A stretch of DNA of 64,000 nucleotides from Thermoplasmata archaeon (GCA_036395115.1 DASWDU010000023.1:1-64000), one strand, 5' to 3'. Numbered from the stretch's first letter, positions 8,034 through 16,730 are shown. Notes: a model not told the origin generated them from the sequence alone. Made by a program: numbers and translations.

Positions 8034-9485
8034 ATGGACGTGCAAGAACACGGGTTGTACATCGCCGCGAAATCGGTCCCCGCTTCCTCGGGCGCGACCA
8101 CGGACGTCCTGGATCCCGCGACGAATCGGCCGATCGCCCGCGTCGCAGCCGGGACGAAAGACGACGTCGATTCGGCGGTCGATGCGGCCCGACGGGCCTT
8201 CGAGGCGCCGGAATGGCGGGACCTCGATCCGAGCAAGCGCGGGCGGCTGTTGTGGCTCCTCGCCCAGCAGGTTCGGGACCGCTTCGATGAGCTCGCTCGG
8301 CTCGAGTCGTTGAACGTCGGCAAGCCGATCCGAGAGGCGAAAGGCGACATCGCGTACGTGTACAAGCTGTTCGAATATTATGCAGGTCTTGCCGATAAAA
8401 TTCAGGGCGACACGATCCCCGTGCCGGGGGCGCGGCTCGACTACACGTTGCGTGAGCCGCTCGGCGTGACCGCCCACATCGCGCCCTGGAACTACCCCCT
8501 CCTCCTCGCCTCGCGGGGCGTCGCGCCCGCCCTCGCGGCCGGCAACACGGTCGTCCTGAAACCCGCGACGCTCACGCCGCTCACCGCGCTGAAGCTCGGA
8601 GAGCTCGCTGCGGCGGCCGGTTTTCCCGCGGGCGTCGTGAACGTGGTCACGGGCCCCGGTGCCGAGGTAGGCGGCGCGCTTGCGGCCCATCCGAACGTCG
8701 ATTCCGTGACCTTCACGGGGTCGACCGAGACAGGCAAGCAACTCCTGCGGATGGTGGCGGAGCGCATCGTGCCGTCGACGCTCGAACTCGGCGGGAAGAA
8801 TCCCCAGATCGTGCTTCCGGACGCGAAGATGGATCGCGCGGTCCAGGGCGCGCTTTGGGGCGCGTTCCAGAACGCCGGCCAGATGTGCTGGGCGGGCTCC
8901 AAACTCTTGGTTCACGAGGATATCGCCTCGTCGTTCCTCGCCAAGCTCGCGGATCTTGCGGCGAAGATACGGCTCGGGCCTCCCTTGAGCGAGGGAGTCC
9001 AGATGGGGCCGCTCGTTTCGAAAGACCACGCCGCAAACGTCGCGAAGGCGATCGAGGACGGAATCGCGAACGGATCGAAGGTCTTGGCCGGAGGTCGCCG
9101 CCCCGACGCGCCCGGCCTGCAGGAAGGGAATTTCCTCGCGCCAACGATCTTCGAGGAACCGCCAGCGGCGGCACGCGTCGCGGGCGAGGAGGTGTTCGGG
9201 CCCGTCTTGGCCGCGTGGCGGTTTTCCGATCTGGACGATGCGGTTGCGAAGGCGAACGACACGCCGTACGGACTGTCCGCGGGGCTCTGGACCCAGGATC
9301 TCGGGAAGGCCCATGCGGTTGCACGGAGGCTCCAGGCGGGGATGATCTCGGTCAACGAGTACCCGGTCACGTTCCCGCAGACGCCGTTCCTCGGCTGGAA
9401 GCAGTCCGGCCTCGGTGCGGAGCAGGGCGCCGACGCGGTGCTCTTCTACACGCACGTGAAGAACGTCCTCGTGAACCTCGAGTGA
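8034..9485 (+). CDS. Aldehyde dehydrogenase (NAD(P)-dependent, ALDH superfamily)
   Basis: 483 residues, standard length. It oxidises an aldehyde to its acid with NAD(P). The substrate-entry motif APWNYPL is at about 150-156, the cofactor loop FTGSTETGK near 227-235, the general base Glu251 in LELGGKNP, and the catalytic Cys285 in NAGQMCWAGS. The sequence resembles the betaine/gamma-aminobutyraldehyde type, but the aldehyde cannot be told from sequence. It is the first gene of a compact operon with the three genes that follow. Confidence 0.93.
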   Translation: MDVQEHGLYIAAKSVPASSGATTDVLDPATNRPIARVAAGTKDDVDSAVDAARRAFEAPEWRDLDPSKRGRLLWLLAQQVRDRFDELARLESLNVGKPIREAKGDIAYVYKLFEYYAGLADKIQGDTIPVPGARLDYTLREPLGVTAHIAPWNYPLLLASRGVAPALAAGNTVVLKPATLTPLTALKLGELAAAAGFPAGVVNVVTGPGAEVGGALAAHPNVDSVTFTGSTETGKQLLRMVAERIVPSTLELGGKNPQIVLPDAKMDRAVQGALWGAFQNAGQMCWAGSKLLVHEDIASSFLAKLADLAAKIRLGPPLSEGVQMGPLVSKDHAANVAKAIEDGIANGSKVLAGGRRPDAPGLQEGNFLAPTIFEEPPAAARVAGEEVFGPVLAAWRFSDLDDAVAKANDTPYGLSAGLWTQDLGKAHAVARRLQAGMISVNEYPVTFPQTPFLGWKQSGLGAEQGADAVLFYTHVKNVLVNLE

Positions 9486-9489
9486 GCCG

Positions 9490-10035
9490 ATGATCTACGT
9501 CGCGCCGAGCGCGGTCGTCGTCGGAGACGTCACGATCGAGGACGGCGCGAGCGTTTGGCATGGGGCCGTACTGCGGGGGGACTTCGACGGAATTATCGTC
9601 GGACGGGACTCGAATGTGCAGGACCACGTCGTCGTGCATGTGGATCGCGGGATGCCCGCACGGATCGGCGCTCGAGTGACCATCGGTCATTCGGCGGTCG
9701 TCCACGGATGCACGATTGGCGACGAGTGTCTGATCGGCATGAATGCGACCGTCAACAGCGGCGCCGTGATTGGATCCGGCTCTCTCGTCGCGAGCGGCGC
9801 CGTGGTCCGGGAGTCCGCGGAGTTTCCCTCCGGCCAGCTGATCGCCGGAGTACCCGCGAAGGCGATCCGAGCCGTTGACGAGACCTTGCGACGACGGATC
9901 AGCTTGTCCTGGTCGATTTACCGAGACCTGGCAACGGCGAGCCTCCCCCCGAAGCGGGCCGTTCGGGGCGATTCCTCGAAACAGGTGGTCCTCGCGCCGT
10001 CCGAGGAATTCACCCGCCTGATCCAGCGGGAGTGA
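9490..10035 (+). CDS. Gamma-carbonic-anhydrase-like hexapeptide-repeat protein
   Basis: 181 residues. Left-handed beta-helix repeats fill residues 1-120 (for example VGDVTIEDGASVWHGAVLRGD). The three metal-binding histidines of the family are visible in QDHVVVHVD and IGHSAVVHGC, and the family Arg/Asp in LRGDFDGIIVG. A C-terminal helix follows AGVPAKAIR. Family members include carbonic anhydrases and PaaY/YrdA proteins, and PaaY acts as a thioesterase. Here it lies between an aldehyde dehydrogenase and a hotdog thioesterase, 4 bases after the former. Confidence 0.88.
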   Translation: MIYVAPSAVVVGDVTIEDGASVWHGAVLRGDFDGIIVGRDSNVQDHVVVHVDRGMPARIGARVTIGHSAVVHGCTIGDECLIGMNATVNSGAVIGSGSLVASGAVVRESAEFPSGQLIAGVPAKAIRAVDETLRRRISLSWSIYRDLATASLPPKRAVRGDSSKQVVLAPSEEFTRLIQRE

Positions 10036-10508
10036 GCCGAACCCAAACGTTTTTCGAGAAACCCTGGCATCGCCCCGGGATGACGCGCTTCACGACGGAC
10101 GTCCAGATGCGGTTCCGGGACATCGACGGGATGGGACACGTGAACAACGCGGTCTACCTCTCGTACATCGAACTCGCCCGGACGCGGTTCTACATGGAAG
10201 TCGCCGGCAAGCGGAGCCTCGATGAGATCGACTTCATTCTGGCCCACGTGGACATCGACTTCGAATCCCAGTCGGTCTGGGGAGACCAGATTCAGGTCGC
10301 CGTCTGGCCTTCGAAGATTGGGACGTCGTCCTTCACGCTAAGCTACGAGGTTGCAGAGAAGCAAAGCCGTCGCGTGCTCGCTCGCGCGAAGAGCGTCCTC
10401 GTATCCTATGACTACGAGAAGAGGAAACCGAAGCCGATCCCTCCCGACTTCCGTCAGCTCCTGGAGAAGAATCTGGAAGCCGCGTCGCCGCAGGTCGGTG
10501 AATCGTGA
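10032..10508 (+). CDS. Hotdog-fold acyl-CoA thioesterase (YbgC/4HBT type)
   Basis: 158 residues from the GTG that overlaps the previous stop by 4 bases (GTGA); an ATG at 10080 would give the more usual 142 residues. The catalytic loop RFRDIDGMGHVNNAVYL with its Asp is the 4-hydroxybenzoyl-CoA thioesterase signature, followed by the long helix SYIELARTRFYM. It probably hydrolyses an acyl- or aryl-CoA in the cytoplasm. It is translationally coupled on both sides. Confidence 0.88.
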   Translation: MSRTQTFFEKPWHRPGMTRFTTDVQMRFRDIDGMGHVNNAVYLSYIELARTRFYMEVAGKRSLDEIDFILAHVDIDFESQSVWGDQIQVAVWPSKIGTSSFTLSYEVAEKQSRRVLARAKSVLVSYDYEKRKPKPIPPDFRQLLEKNLEAASPQVGES

Positions 10509-11449
10509 AGGCCTTGATCACGGGCGGTGCGGGCTTCCTCGGCCTCCCGCTCGCGCGCGCCCTCGTGAAGCGGGGTGATTCCGTCGCGCTCCTGGATCTC
10601 GCGTTCCCCGAAAACCGCCTCGCCGACCTGGGAGGGAAGGTCGAGAGGCACGTGGCCAACGTGGCCATCTTCAGCGAAGTCCTCGAGGCCTTCCGGAGGC
10701 ATCGGCCGGACGCCGTGTTCCACCTCGCGGCCTTGCTCTCCGCGGGCGCAATCGCCAGCCCGACGGAGGCCTACCACGTCAACATCGACGGGTTCTTCCA
10801 TGCGATCGAGGGCGCCCGCCTGTTCGACGTCTCGCGATTCGTGTTCCCGAGCTCCATCGCGTCCTTCGGCCCGGGGACCCCCGACCCCACGCCGAACGAG
10901 CAAGACCAGAAGCCCACGACCCTATATGGCGTCTCGAAAGTCTTCGGAGAGCGGCTCGGCGAATATTACCAGCGGACGTACGGCCTCGAGTTCCGCGCCC
11001 TCCGTCTCCCGTCAGTCCTCGGCCCGGGCCGCGGGCCCGGAGGGATGAGCGCGTATTCGACGTTCATGATCGAGCGCCCGATCCAGGGCGAGCCGTACGA
11101 GGTGTACTGCCGCGAGGATACGCGGATCCCCCTCCTCTACGTCGAGGATGCCGTGGACGGCCTCGTCCGGGTCCACGATGCGCCGCGCGCGAAGGTCACC
11201 CGCTGCTCGTACAACGTCCAGGGGTTCAGTCCGGCCGCGGGCGAGATCGCCGCGGAGGTCCGGCGCCGCGTGCCTGGTGCGAAGATTGCCTTCCGGCCGG
11301 ATCCGGATCGGCAGAAGGTCCTCGACTCGTGGCCGCGGCGGCTCGAAGACACGCCCGCGCGGGAGGACTGGGGATGGCGGCCTTCCTTCGACCTCGCGGC
11401 CACGGTGGACGGGTACCTCCGGGGGCAGCGGGTCCGCGCGGGCGCGTGA
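10505..11449 (+). CDS. Extended SDR epimerase, L-threonine 3-dehydrogenase-like
   Basis: 314 residues, GTG start overlapping the previous stop by 4 bases. The NAD motif GGAGFLG is at residues 7-13; the catalytic triad is SSIASFGP (Ser), then YGVSKVFGE (Tyr and Lys). The motifs TPNEQ, RLPSVLG, PGGMSAYSTFMI and PLLYVEDA match the archaeal and bacterial epimerase-like threonine dehydrogenases, which oxidise threonine to 2-amino-3-ketobutyrate. A sugar-nucleotide epimerase is the main alternative. If it is TDH, the operon could handle amino-acid-derived aldehydes and acyl-CoAs. Confidence 0.82.
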   Translation: MKALITGGAGFLGLPLARALVKRGDSVALLDLAFPENRLADLGGKVERHVANVAIFSEVLEAFRRHRPDAVFHLAALLSAGAIASPTEAYHVNIDGFFHAIEGARLFDVSRFVFPSSIASFGPGTPDPTPNEQDQKPTTLYGVSKVFGERLGEYYQRTYGLEFRALRLPSVLGPGRGPGGMSAYSTFMIERPIQGEPYEVYCREDTRIPLLYVEDAVDGLVRVHDAPRAKVTRCSYNVQGFSPAAGEIAAEVRRRVPGAKIAFRPDPDRQKVLDSWPRRLEDTPAREDWGWRPSFDLAATVDGYLRGQRVRAGA

Positions 11450-11465
11450 GGCGCATGAGTCTTGC

Positions 11466-11514
11466 GGACTCGCATAATTAGCGTGGCGCCCGGGTTCGAA
11501 ACCCGTCGGGAGCA
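11466..11514 (+). repeat. tRNA 3'-half-like sequence (possible integration scar, copy 1)
   Basis: Contains a good T-arm (CCGGG, loop TTCGAAA, CCCGT; one mismatch at the base), then CGGGAGC as a 3' acceptor strand and A as discriminator. Upstream is CATAATTAGCGTGG, similar to the anticodon-loop side of CAU tRNAs. No matching 5' acceptor (GCTCCCG) or D-arm exists upstream, so this is not a complete tRNA gene. It immediately follows the operon ending at 11449 and starts a lower-GC islet. Confidence 0.4.
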
Positions 11515-11583
11515 CTTCTATCTTGGGAGTAAGGACCGCGTGTCGGATATCCAACTCCTATGCTGGATCGTTCTCCCGGTTGT

Positions 11584-11784
11584 TCATCCATATCTCAGCA
11601 GCAGAGCCCCACCGAGCGCGTCGACGGAACCGAGACCGAAAAGGGCGATTCCAGAGGCCAGACTTGGGAACCAGTCTAAAGCAAGGCCCGCCAAAACAAC
11701 GAATAGCATGACCGAGCCAGTCAGAACCATGGCCAGGCCAGCGCGTTGGTAGAAGTTGAGCCGATTCTCAAGGGCGAGCTGCAT
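11584..11784 (-). CDS. Small two-pass membrane protein
   Basis: 66 residues with two hydrophobic segments (about 14-35 and 40-62) and no other feature. A TATA-like GTTTATGG (11809-11816, minus strand) is 25 bases before the ATG, which supports real expression. The base composition is less GC-rich than its neighbours. No family recognised; it sits in the islet bounded by tRNA-like repeats. Confidence 0.5.
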   Translation of the reverse strand: MQLALENRLNFYQRAGLAMVLTGSVMLFVVLAGLALDWFPSLASGIALFGLGSVDALGGALLLRYG

Positions 11785-11844
11785 TCCAACTCGAAGGGAC
11801 GCGAAAACCCATAAACATGACTAGCCGTTCTAAGATAGTTGTCA

Positions 11845-11880
11845 ATCCCGCCGGGAGCATGCCCGCGCGGGTTCGCTATC
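11845..11880 (+). repeat. tRNA-3'-end-like repeat, copy 2
   Basis: ATCCCGCCGGGAGCATG shares the CCCG-CGGGAGCA core with the copy at 11500-11514. About 30 bases starting at CGGGAGCAT match the copy near 12253-12282 at roughly 80 percent. It lies upstream of the small membrane gene at 11784 on the minus strand. Confidence 0.4.
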
Positions 11881-11908
11881 AAGGTCGATCTATCGAACGC
11901 TGCACGGT

Positions 11909-12187
11909 TCAGAGCATGTCCCGCCACGGCTCAACCTGAATCTTTCGGCGGTGAGCGACGAATCCGGCAAGGGCGAAGACTCCAATGACTCCACCCGCGA
12001 TTAGGCCGATCGTCCAGTTCTGGTCGAACCGAGTAGGGTTCCGAAGCCAAACAAGGAGCGTGAAGACGCCGGTAGCGGCTGCGTACGGTATGGCGAAGTA
12101 GAAGAGGAAGTCGCCAAGCGCACTCTGAAAGCGGGCCATACGACTATTCACCATCTCCGTTCTGTCCCCAAATACATTCCGACACAC
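11909..12187 (-). CDS. Small two-pass membrane protein
   Basis: 92 residues from a GTG at 12187; an ATG at 12154 would give 81. Two membrane segments (about residues 27-48 and 58-78) are followed by a basic tail with HRRK. No family recognised. It lies between tRNA-like repeats 2 and 3 in the lower-GC islet, which suggests acquired DNA. Confidence 0.5.
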   Translation of the reverse strand: MCRNVFGDRTEMVNSRMARFQSALGDFLFYFAIPYAAATGVFTLLVWLRNPTRFDQNWTIGLIAGGVIGVFALAGFVAHRRKIQVEPWRDML

Positions 12188-12230
12188 CTTGGCCCAACTT
12201 GGCGTCGTTTATGTGGGGTTGAGATGTTCA

Positions 12231-12284
12231 CTCGCGCCGGTTTACTCCCGGGCGGGAGCATCCCCACGCGGGTCTGCTCTACCA
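12231..12284 (+). repeat. tRNA-3'-end-like repeat, copy 3
   Basis: CGCCGGTTTACTCCCGGG resembles a decayed T-arm and is followed by CGGGAGCA, the same acceptor-like end as copies 1 and 2. The segment from CGGGAGCAT to CGCGGGT matches copy 2. It ends just before the end of the DUF255 gene. Confidence 0.4.
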
Positions 12285-12296
12285 TCGGCGTCGTTG

Positions 12297-14402
12297 TCAT
12301 CGGGCCTTCGGTTCGTTGCCGGCGAGGAGCGCGCGCAGGCGCTCGGGATCCGCCGTCGGCGGGGAGCAGGCGTTCCCCTGGCAGACGAAGGCCACGGGCC
12401 CCGCCTTCGCTTCGCGGGTCGCGCGCATCGGCTCGACGAGCGCCGGGACGTACGCATCGTCGCGGTCCACGACGAGGACGCTCTTCCCCGGCGCGAAGGT
12501 CTCCGTGGCCGCGGCGCGTAGCGAGAGCGTCGTCGGGTCCTCCCGCGGACCCAGGATGACGACCTCGGCGGGCGGGTGGATCCACAGCTCGGCCGCGAGG
12601 TGGTACGTCCCCGCGAACACGGGGCCGTAGCGGCTCGCCTCGCCGGCGAATGCGATCATGAGTTCGTCGTGGTGCAGCCGGTAGTCGTCGTTTCCGGTGA
12701 GCGCATGCAGCCGCTGGAGGGCCAGCGCCGCAACCGCGTTTGCCCCCGCGTACGGGGAGTCCTCCACGGGCCGGCGGCGAAGTTCCTTGAGCGGGAGTCC
12801 TACTCCCTCGTGCAAGTCCGCCGCGATATCGACGAAGCCGCCTTCCTTGTCCCAGAAGTGCTTGAGAGTGAAGGCCATCACGTCCTCCGCGTTGCGCAGG
12901 AATGCGGGGTCAGCGGTGGCGGCGTACGCGGCGAGCAGCCCGTCGGCCGTGTAGACGTGGTCCTCGAGGAGTCCGCGCACTTTGCGGTTTCGACCGGCGA
13001 GCGCGTGCCACATGCCGTCCTCCTTCGACCACAGGTCCGTCAGGATCCGCTTGAGGGACTTCAACGCGAATCCGCGGAGGTCCTCCCGGTCGAAGGCCAT
13101 CGCCGCCTCGAGGACGGAAGAGATCATCATCCCGTTCCAGGAGGCGAAGATGGTCGGATCGACGGCCGGCGCCGGTCGCTTGTCCCGAGCGGCCATCAGT
13201 TTTCCCTTCCCGCTCGCGATGAGCTCGAGGATTCGCTCGGCTGGTAGGCCCAGGGCCTTCCCGATCGCCTCGGGCTCCTGGTCGACGAAAAGGACGTTCT
13301 TCTTCGGATTGTGCCGCATCTCGCCGCGTTCGCCGACCTCGTACAGGAGAGCGAGGACGCGCGCTTCGTCCACGGTCACGGCATCCTTGAGTTCGTCGAG
13401 CGTCCACGTGAAGTAATCGCCATCGTCGTCGAGACCGACGTCCGCATCTTGACTGGCGTAGTATCCGCCGTGCGCGCGGTCCGAGAGGACTTCCTCGGCC
13501 CATCGGAGGATTCCGTTCGCAGTCTCGCGATAGAGCGGGTCCTTCGTGAGCTGCCACGCGTGCACGTAGTTCGCGAGCAGGCCGGCGTTGTCGTACAGCA
13601 TCTTCTCGAAGTGCGGCACGATCCACTGCGGGTCGGTCGCGTATCGATGGAAGCCCCCGGCGACTTGATCGTACACGCCGCCCCGGGCCATCGACATGAG
13701 CGTCCGCGTGAAGATTGTCGCGAGGCTCGGCTCCCGGGTGCGATGGTAACGGGCCATGACCCACTCCATCGTGCCGGGATGCGGGAACTTCTGCTGGCCG
13801 GAGATGCCGCCGTTCACCGGGTCGAACTGGCCGCGGAGGGTGTCGACGCTCTCCTTCAGCATCGCGTCGTTCACGACGCCCTCTTCGACGAGAGCCGCGC
13901 GGCCTTCGGCGAGGGCGCGGTGCAGCGACTCCGCCTCCCGCACGGTGTCGGCCTTGTTCGTGCGGTACGCCTCCGCCATCGACAGCAAGACGCGGCGGAA
14001 GCTCGGCCGTCCGTGTGCGTCCTTGGGCGGGAAGTACGTGCCGCCGTAGAACACCTTGCCGTCCGGCGTCAGGAAGGCGGTGAGGGGCCAGCCGCCGGAT
14101 CCGGTAATTGCGCCGACCGCCTGCTGGTACCGCGCGTCGACGTCCGGCCGCTCGTCTCGGTCGACCTTGATCGCGACGAAGTTCTCGTTGATCACCTTCG
14201 CAAGGTCGGGATCCTCATACGACTCGCGGTCGATCACGTGGCACCAGTGGCACCATGTGGCGCCGATGTCGAGGAGGATCGGCCGGTCGAACTCCTTCGC
14301 GCGGCGGAACGCCTCCTCGCCCCACGGATGCCAGTCGACCGGCTGGTGGGACGCGCCCTTGAGATACGTCGATGTCTCCCGGGCGAGGCGGTTTTTCCCC
14401 AT
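12297..14402 (-). CDS. DUF255/YyaL thioredoxin-domain protein (SPATA20 family)
   Basis: 701 residues, full family length. The N-terminal thioredoxin-like domain (1-170) begins NRLARETSTYLKGASHQPVDW and contains the CHWCHV redox motif near residues 51-56. The rest is an (alpha/alpha)6 barrel with N-acylglucosamine 2-epimerase/cellobiose epimerase-like features (GGVYDQVAGGFHRYATD, HFEKMLYDNA, YYASQDADV). Its molecular role is not established in any organism. It is downstream of msrA by 25 bases and probably co-transcribed, which fits a redox-related role. Confidence 0.92.
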   Translation of the reverse strand: MGKNRLARETSTYLKGASHQPVDWHPWGEEAFRRAKEFDRPILLDIGATWCHWCHVIDRESYEDPDLAKVINENFVAIKVDRDERPDVDARYQQAVGAITGSGGWPLTAFLTPDGKVFYGGTYFPPKDAHGRPSFRRVLLSMAEAYRTNKADTVREAESLHRALAEGRAALVEEGVVNDAMLKESVDTLRGQFDPVNGGISGQQKFPHPGTMEWVMARYHRTREPSLATIFTRTLMSMARGGVYDQVAGGFHRYATDPQWIVPHFEKMLYDNAGLLANYVHAWQLTKDPLYRETANGILRWAEEVLSDRAHGGYYASQDADVGLDDDGDYFTWTLDELKDAVTVDEARVLALLYEVGERGEMRHNPKKNVLFVDQEPEAIGKALGLPAERILELIASGKGKLMAARDKRPAPAVDPTIFASWNGMMISSVLEAAMAFDREDLRGFALKSLKRILTDLWSKEDGMWHALAGRNRKVRGLLEDHVYTADGLLAAYAATADPAFLRNAEDVMAFTLKHFWDKEGGFVDIAADLHEGVGLPLKELRRRPVEDSPYAGANAVAALALQRLHALTGNDDYRLHHDELMIAFAGEASRYGPVFAGTYHLAAELWIHPPAEVVILGPREDPTTLSLRAAATETFAPGKSVLVVDRDDAYVPALVEPMRATREAKAGPVAFVCQGNACSPPTADPERLRALLAGNEPKAR

Positions 14403-14427
14403 CGGTTGTGCGGAGGCGCGGGGCGCG

Positions 14428-14994
14428 TTAAGTGCCTTTGGGTGCCGTCACCGGCGCCTTCAGCTTCGCCGCGTACTGCTTCCGGAACTTCGCGACCTTT
14501 GGCGCGACCACCGCGCGGCAGTAGCCCGCCGTCGGGTTCTTGCGGAAGTAGTCCTGGTGGTACTCCTCCGCCCGGTAGAACGCGGAAAGGGGTGCGAGCT
14601 CCGTGACGAACGGTCCGTGCCAGATCTTCGCCGCCTCGAGTTCCGAGATGACCTGCCGTGCGGCCTGTTTCTGTTCGTCGTTCGAATAGAAGACTGCGGA
14701 TCGGTACTGCGTTCCGAAGTCCGCGCCTTGGCGATTCAGCGTCGTCGGATCGTGCACGGTGAAGAAGATGCGGAGGATCTCGGCGAGGGAGATGATCGTC
14801 CGGTCGAACGTGATCTGGACGGCCTCCGCGTGGCCCGTCGTGTCGGTGCACACCATCTCGTACGACGGGTCCCGGACCTTGCCTCCGGAATATCCGACCT
14901 CGACTCTCTCGACGCCTCGTAGTTCCTGGAACACGGGCTGCAGACACCAGAAGCAGCCGCCGGCCAGGGTGATCGTCTCTCGTCCGTTCTCCAT
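14428..14994 (-). CDS. msrA: Peptide methionine sulfoxide reductase MsrA
   Basis: 188 residues. It reduces methionine-S-sulfoxide in proteins. The catalytic Cys14 is in GGCFWC, and the family motifs GYSGGK, YEMVCTDTTGHAEAV, DPTTLNRQGADFGTQYRS and the EEYHQDYFRKNP region are intact. A TATA-like CCTTAATC near 15034-15041 is about 40 bases upstream. It would draw electrons from the thioredoxin system. Confidence 0.95.
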   Translation of the reverse strand: MENGRETITLAGGCFWCLQPVFQELRGVERVEVGYSGGKVRDPSYEMVCTDTTGHAEAVQITFDRTIISLAEILRIFFTVHDPTTLNRQGADFGTQYRSAVFYSNDEQKQAARQVISELEAAKIWHGPFVTELAPLSAFYRAEEYHQDYFRKNPTAGYCRAVVAPKVAKFRKQYAAKLKAPVTAPKGT

Positions 14995-15075
14995 CGGATC
15001 AGAGCCCCGTCGGGTTCAGGATGGTCGGACCGGGATTAAGGTTTGCCAGGCTTAGGCCGCAATCCCACCCTCCGG

Positions 15076-15927
15076 CTATTGGAAAATCCGCGCTGCATTC
15101 GTGCGGAAGATGCGTTCCTTCGTTTCGGATGAGAGGGCCAGAGCCCCCAACGCGTCGATCTCCTCCCGGATTCCGGGGATTCCCGGGGCTGGCCAGTCCG
15201 AGCCGAAAAGGACCTTGTCCCGGATTTCCTCGAGGCGCGGGAACCATTCGAGGAGCCGCTTCGGCGGGATGCTCGAGATGTCGAGGTGGACGTTCGGGTG
15301 GCGGCGGAGGAGGTAGAACGCGGTGTCGCACCAGAGCGGCCGGCCGCCGTGCGCCATCAGGATCGTGAGGTCCGGGAAGTCTTGTGCGACGTCATCGAGA
15401 TCCATCGGGTCTCCATACTTCGACCGCGCCCCGGGGAAGATCGACGTGCCGGTGTGGACCATCACCGGCATTCCAATCCTCTCGGCGGTCTTGTAAATCC
15501 TCCGCAACGCCGGGAACCGCTCGTCGACGTACGCGTTCGCCGCGAACAGCTGATGGGGCGGATGGATCTTCATCGCGCCCATCTCGAGCTTCGACGCTAG
15601 GCGCTCCACGTCCCGCTCCGGGTTCTTCGTGCGCTTCGGGTGGACAGAGCCGAAGGGGATGAGGCGCTTCCGGTCCGCCTTCGCGAACCCCGCGACGAAC
15701 TCGTTGACGGCTTCGGTAAATCCCATGACCTCCGGTGCGACGTAGTTGATCAGGCACGCCCGATCCACCTTCGCGGCATCCAGATGGTCCAAGAAGGCTC
15801 GTGGGTCGTCTGTGAGCCGCTGGGCGCGATCCCTGTCAGGGATTTCTCGCCATAGCATCTCGAGGACGTTCGGCTTGATTTCGCGATACGGCTCGAGGTG
15901 CACGTGGACGTCCGTGATTCCGGGCAA
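15076..15927 (-). CDS. Amidohydrolase family 2 (TIM-barrel metal-dependent hydrolase/decarboxylase)
   Basis: 283 residues. Metal-ligand motifs are DVHVHLEP near residue 6, MKIHPPHQ in the middle, MVHTGTS, the LMAHGGR strand, and the terminal FGSDWPAP. This is the ACMSD-like/amidohydrolase-2 arrangement. The substrate is not predictable; members decarboxylate or hydrolyse aromatic and other small molecules. It is in the minus-strand run with NRDE and msrA. Confidence 0.85.
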   Translation of the reverse strand: MPGITDVHVHLEPYREIKPNVLEMLWREIPDRDRAQRLTDDPRAFLDHLDAAKVDRACLINYVAPEVMGFTEAVNEFVAGFAKADRKRLIPFGSVHPKRTKNPERDVERLASKLEMGAMKIHPPHQLFAANAYVDERFPALRRIYKTAERIGMPVMVHTGTSIFPGARSKYGDPMDLDDVAQDFPDLTILMAHGGRPLWCDTAFYLLRRHPNVHLDISSIPPKRLLEWFPRLEEIRDKVLFGSDWPAPGIPGIREEIDALGALALSSETKERIFRTNAARIFQ

Positions 15928-15977
15928 CGCGCCGCCGTAGCCCAGGGCTCACGAAAGCCTTTTCGTAGGCGCTCAGG

Positions 15978-16721
15978 TCACACCGGACTCGGAAGACGGC
16001 GGATCACTTCTCGGTAGTCGCGATACGGCGTCGAGCACGGCTGGCCGTCGGCATACAGCAAGACGTTCTCGCCGGGATCCGCGTTGCTCAGAGCGAGGAT
16101 TGTCGAGGAGACCGTCCCTCCACCGGGGGAGTGGACGCAGATGCTCACGCCTCCCGGGCCGGACGCGTGCGTCCGGAGCGTGGACTGGAGCGCCCGGACA
16201 ACGTCCTCGATCGACCGGTTCGACGTCTTTGAGAGGAGGCCTTGGATCGTCTGCACCTTCGGATCCGTCGCGATATTCCCTCCCTCGTTCGTGAGGACGT
16301 TGAGTCCCTCGCGGCCGCGCGTCATTCCAATCTCGCCATTGTACCGGAAGAATCGCACCTCCTTCCGGGAGGCGACGAACAGGTTCCAGAAGTTGTACTC
16401 GTGCTCGCGCACCTCGCGTTCCAGGAGGATGTCCACCGCCGGAACGGAGGTCTGCCTCAGGGTGTCGAGGACGAGCTGTCCACGGGATCGCGCGCTCGCC
16501 GAGGTCCGGCCGCGGCGGTTCGACAGCGCGACGACGAGCCCGGTGCCGCTCGCGCCGAGCCAGGTGCCGCCCGCCTGGCGGTCACGCGGGGCTACGATGA
16601 CCGGGTCCTCCGCGATGAGGGCGGGCGGATCCGCGGGACGCATCGCGGACTCGTCGCGGTTCATCCCGACCACGAGGTCGTATCCGGGGACGGAGTGCCA
16701 GAGGGCGATGAGCGTGCACAT
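15978..16721 (-). CDS. NRDE-family (TANGO2-like) protein
   Basis: 247 residues. It starts MCTLIALW with Cys at position 2, as in Ntn-hydrolase-like proteins. It carries the name-giving NRDE motif (GMNRDES at about 19-25), followed by GGTWLGASGTGLVVALSNRRG, all diagnostic. The biochemical role is unsettled; eukaryotic TANGO2 is linked to haem and lipid handling. It begins 9 bases after the TPR-like gene, suggesting an operon. Confidence 0.9.
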   Translation of the reverse strand: MCTLIALWHSVPGYDLVVGMNRDESAMRPADPPALIAEDPVIVAPRDRQAGGTWLGASGTGLVVALSNRRGRTSASARSRGQLVLDTLRQTSVPAVDILLEREVREHEYNFWNLFVASRKEVRFFRYNGEIGMTRGREGLNVLTNEGGNIATDPKVQTIQGLLSKTSNRSIEDVVRALQSTLRTHASGPGGVSICVHSPGGGTVSSTILALSNADPGENVLLYADGQPCSTPYRDYREVIRRLPSPV

Positions 16722-16730
16722 CGTCCGGCC

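Noticed and set aside
5897-8290. A plus-strand open frame of nearly 800 codons across the endonuclease IV and methyltransferase genes
   Set aside because: It is the complement of well-supported genes; its peptide is Arg/Asp/Glu/Val-rich, typical of false frames in high-GC DNA.
11440-11515. A complete tRNA gene, perhaps Ala (UGC) or a CAU tRNA
   Set aside because: The T-arm and 3' acceptor strand are present, but there is no 5' acceptor partner, no D-arm, and the T-stem has a mismatch. A 3' fragment fits better.
15950-15966. Short inverted repeat ACGAAA/TTTCGT as a terminator
   Set aside because: It lies upstream of the amidohydrolase start, is only 6 bases per arm and has no T-run after it.
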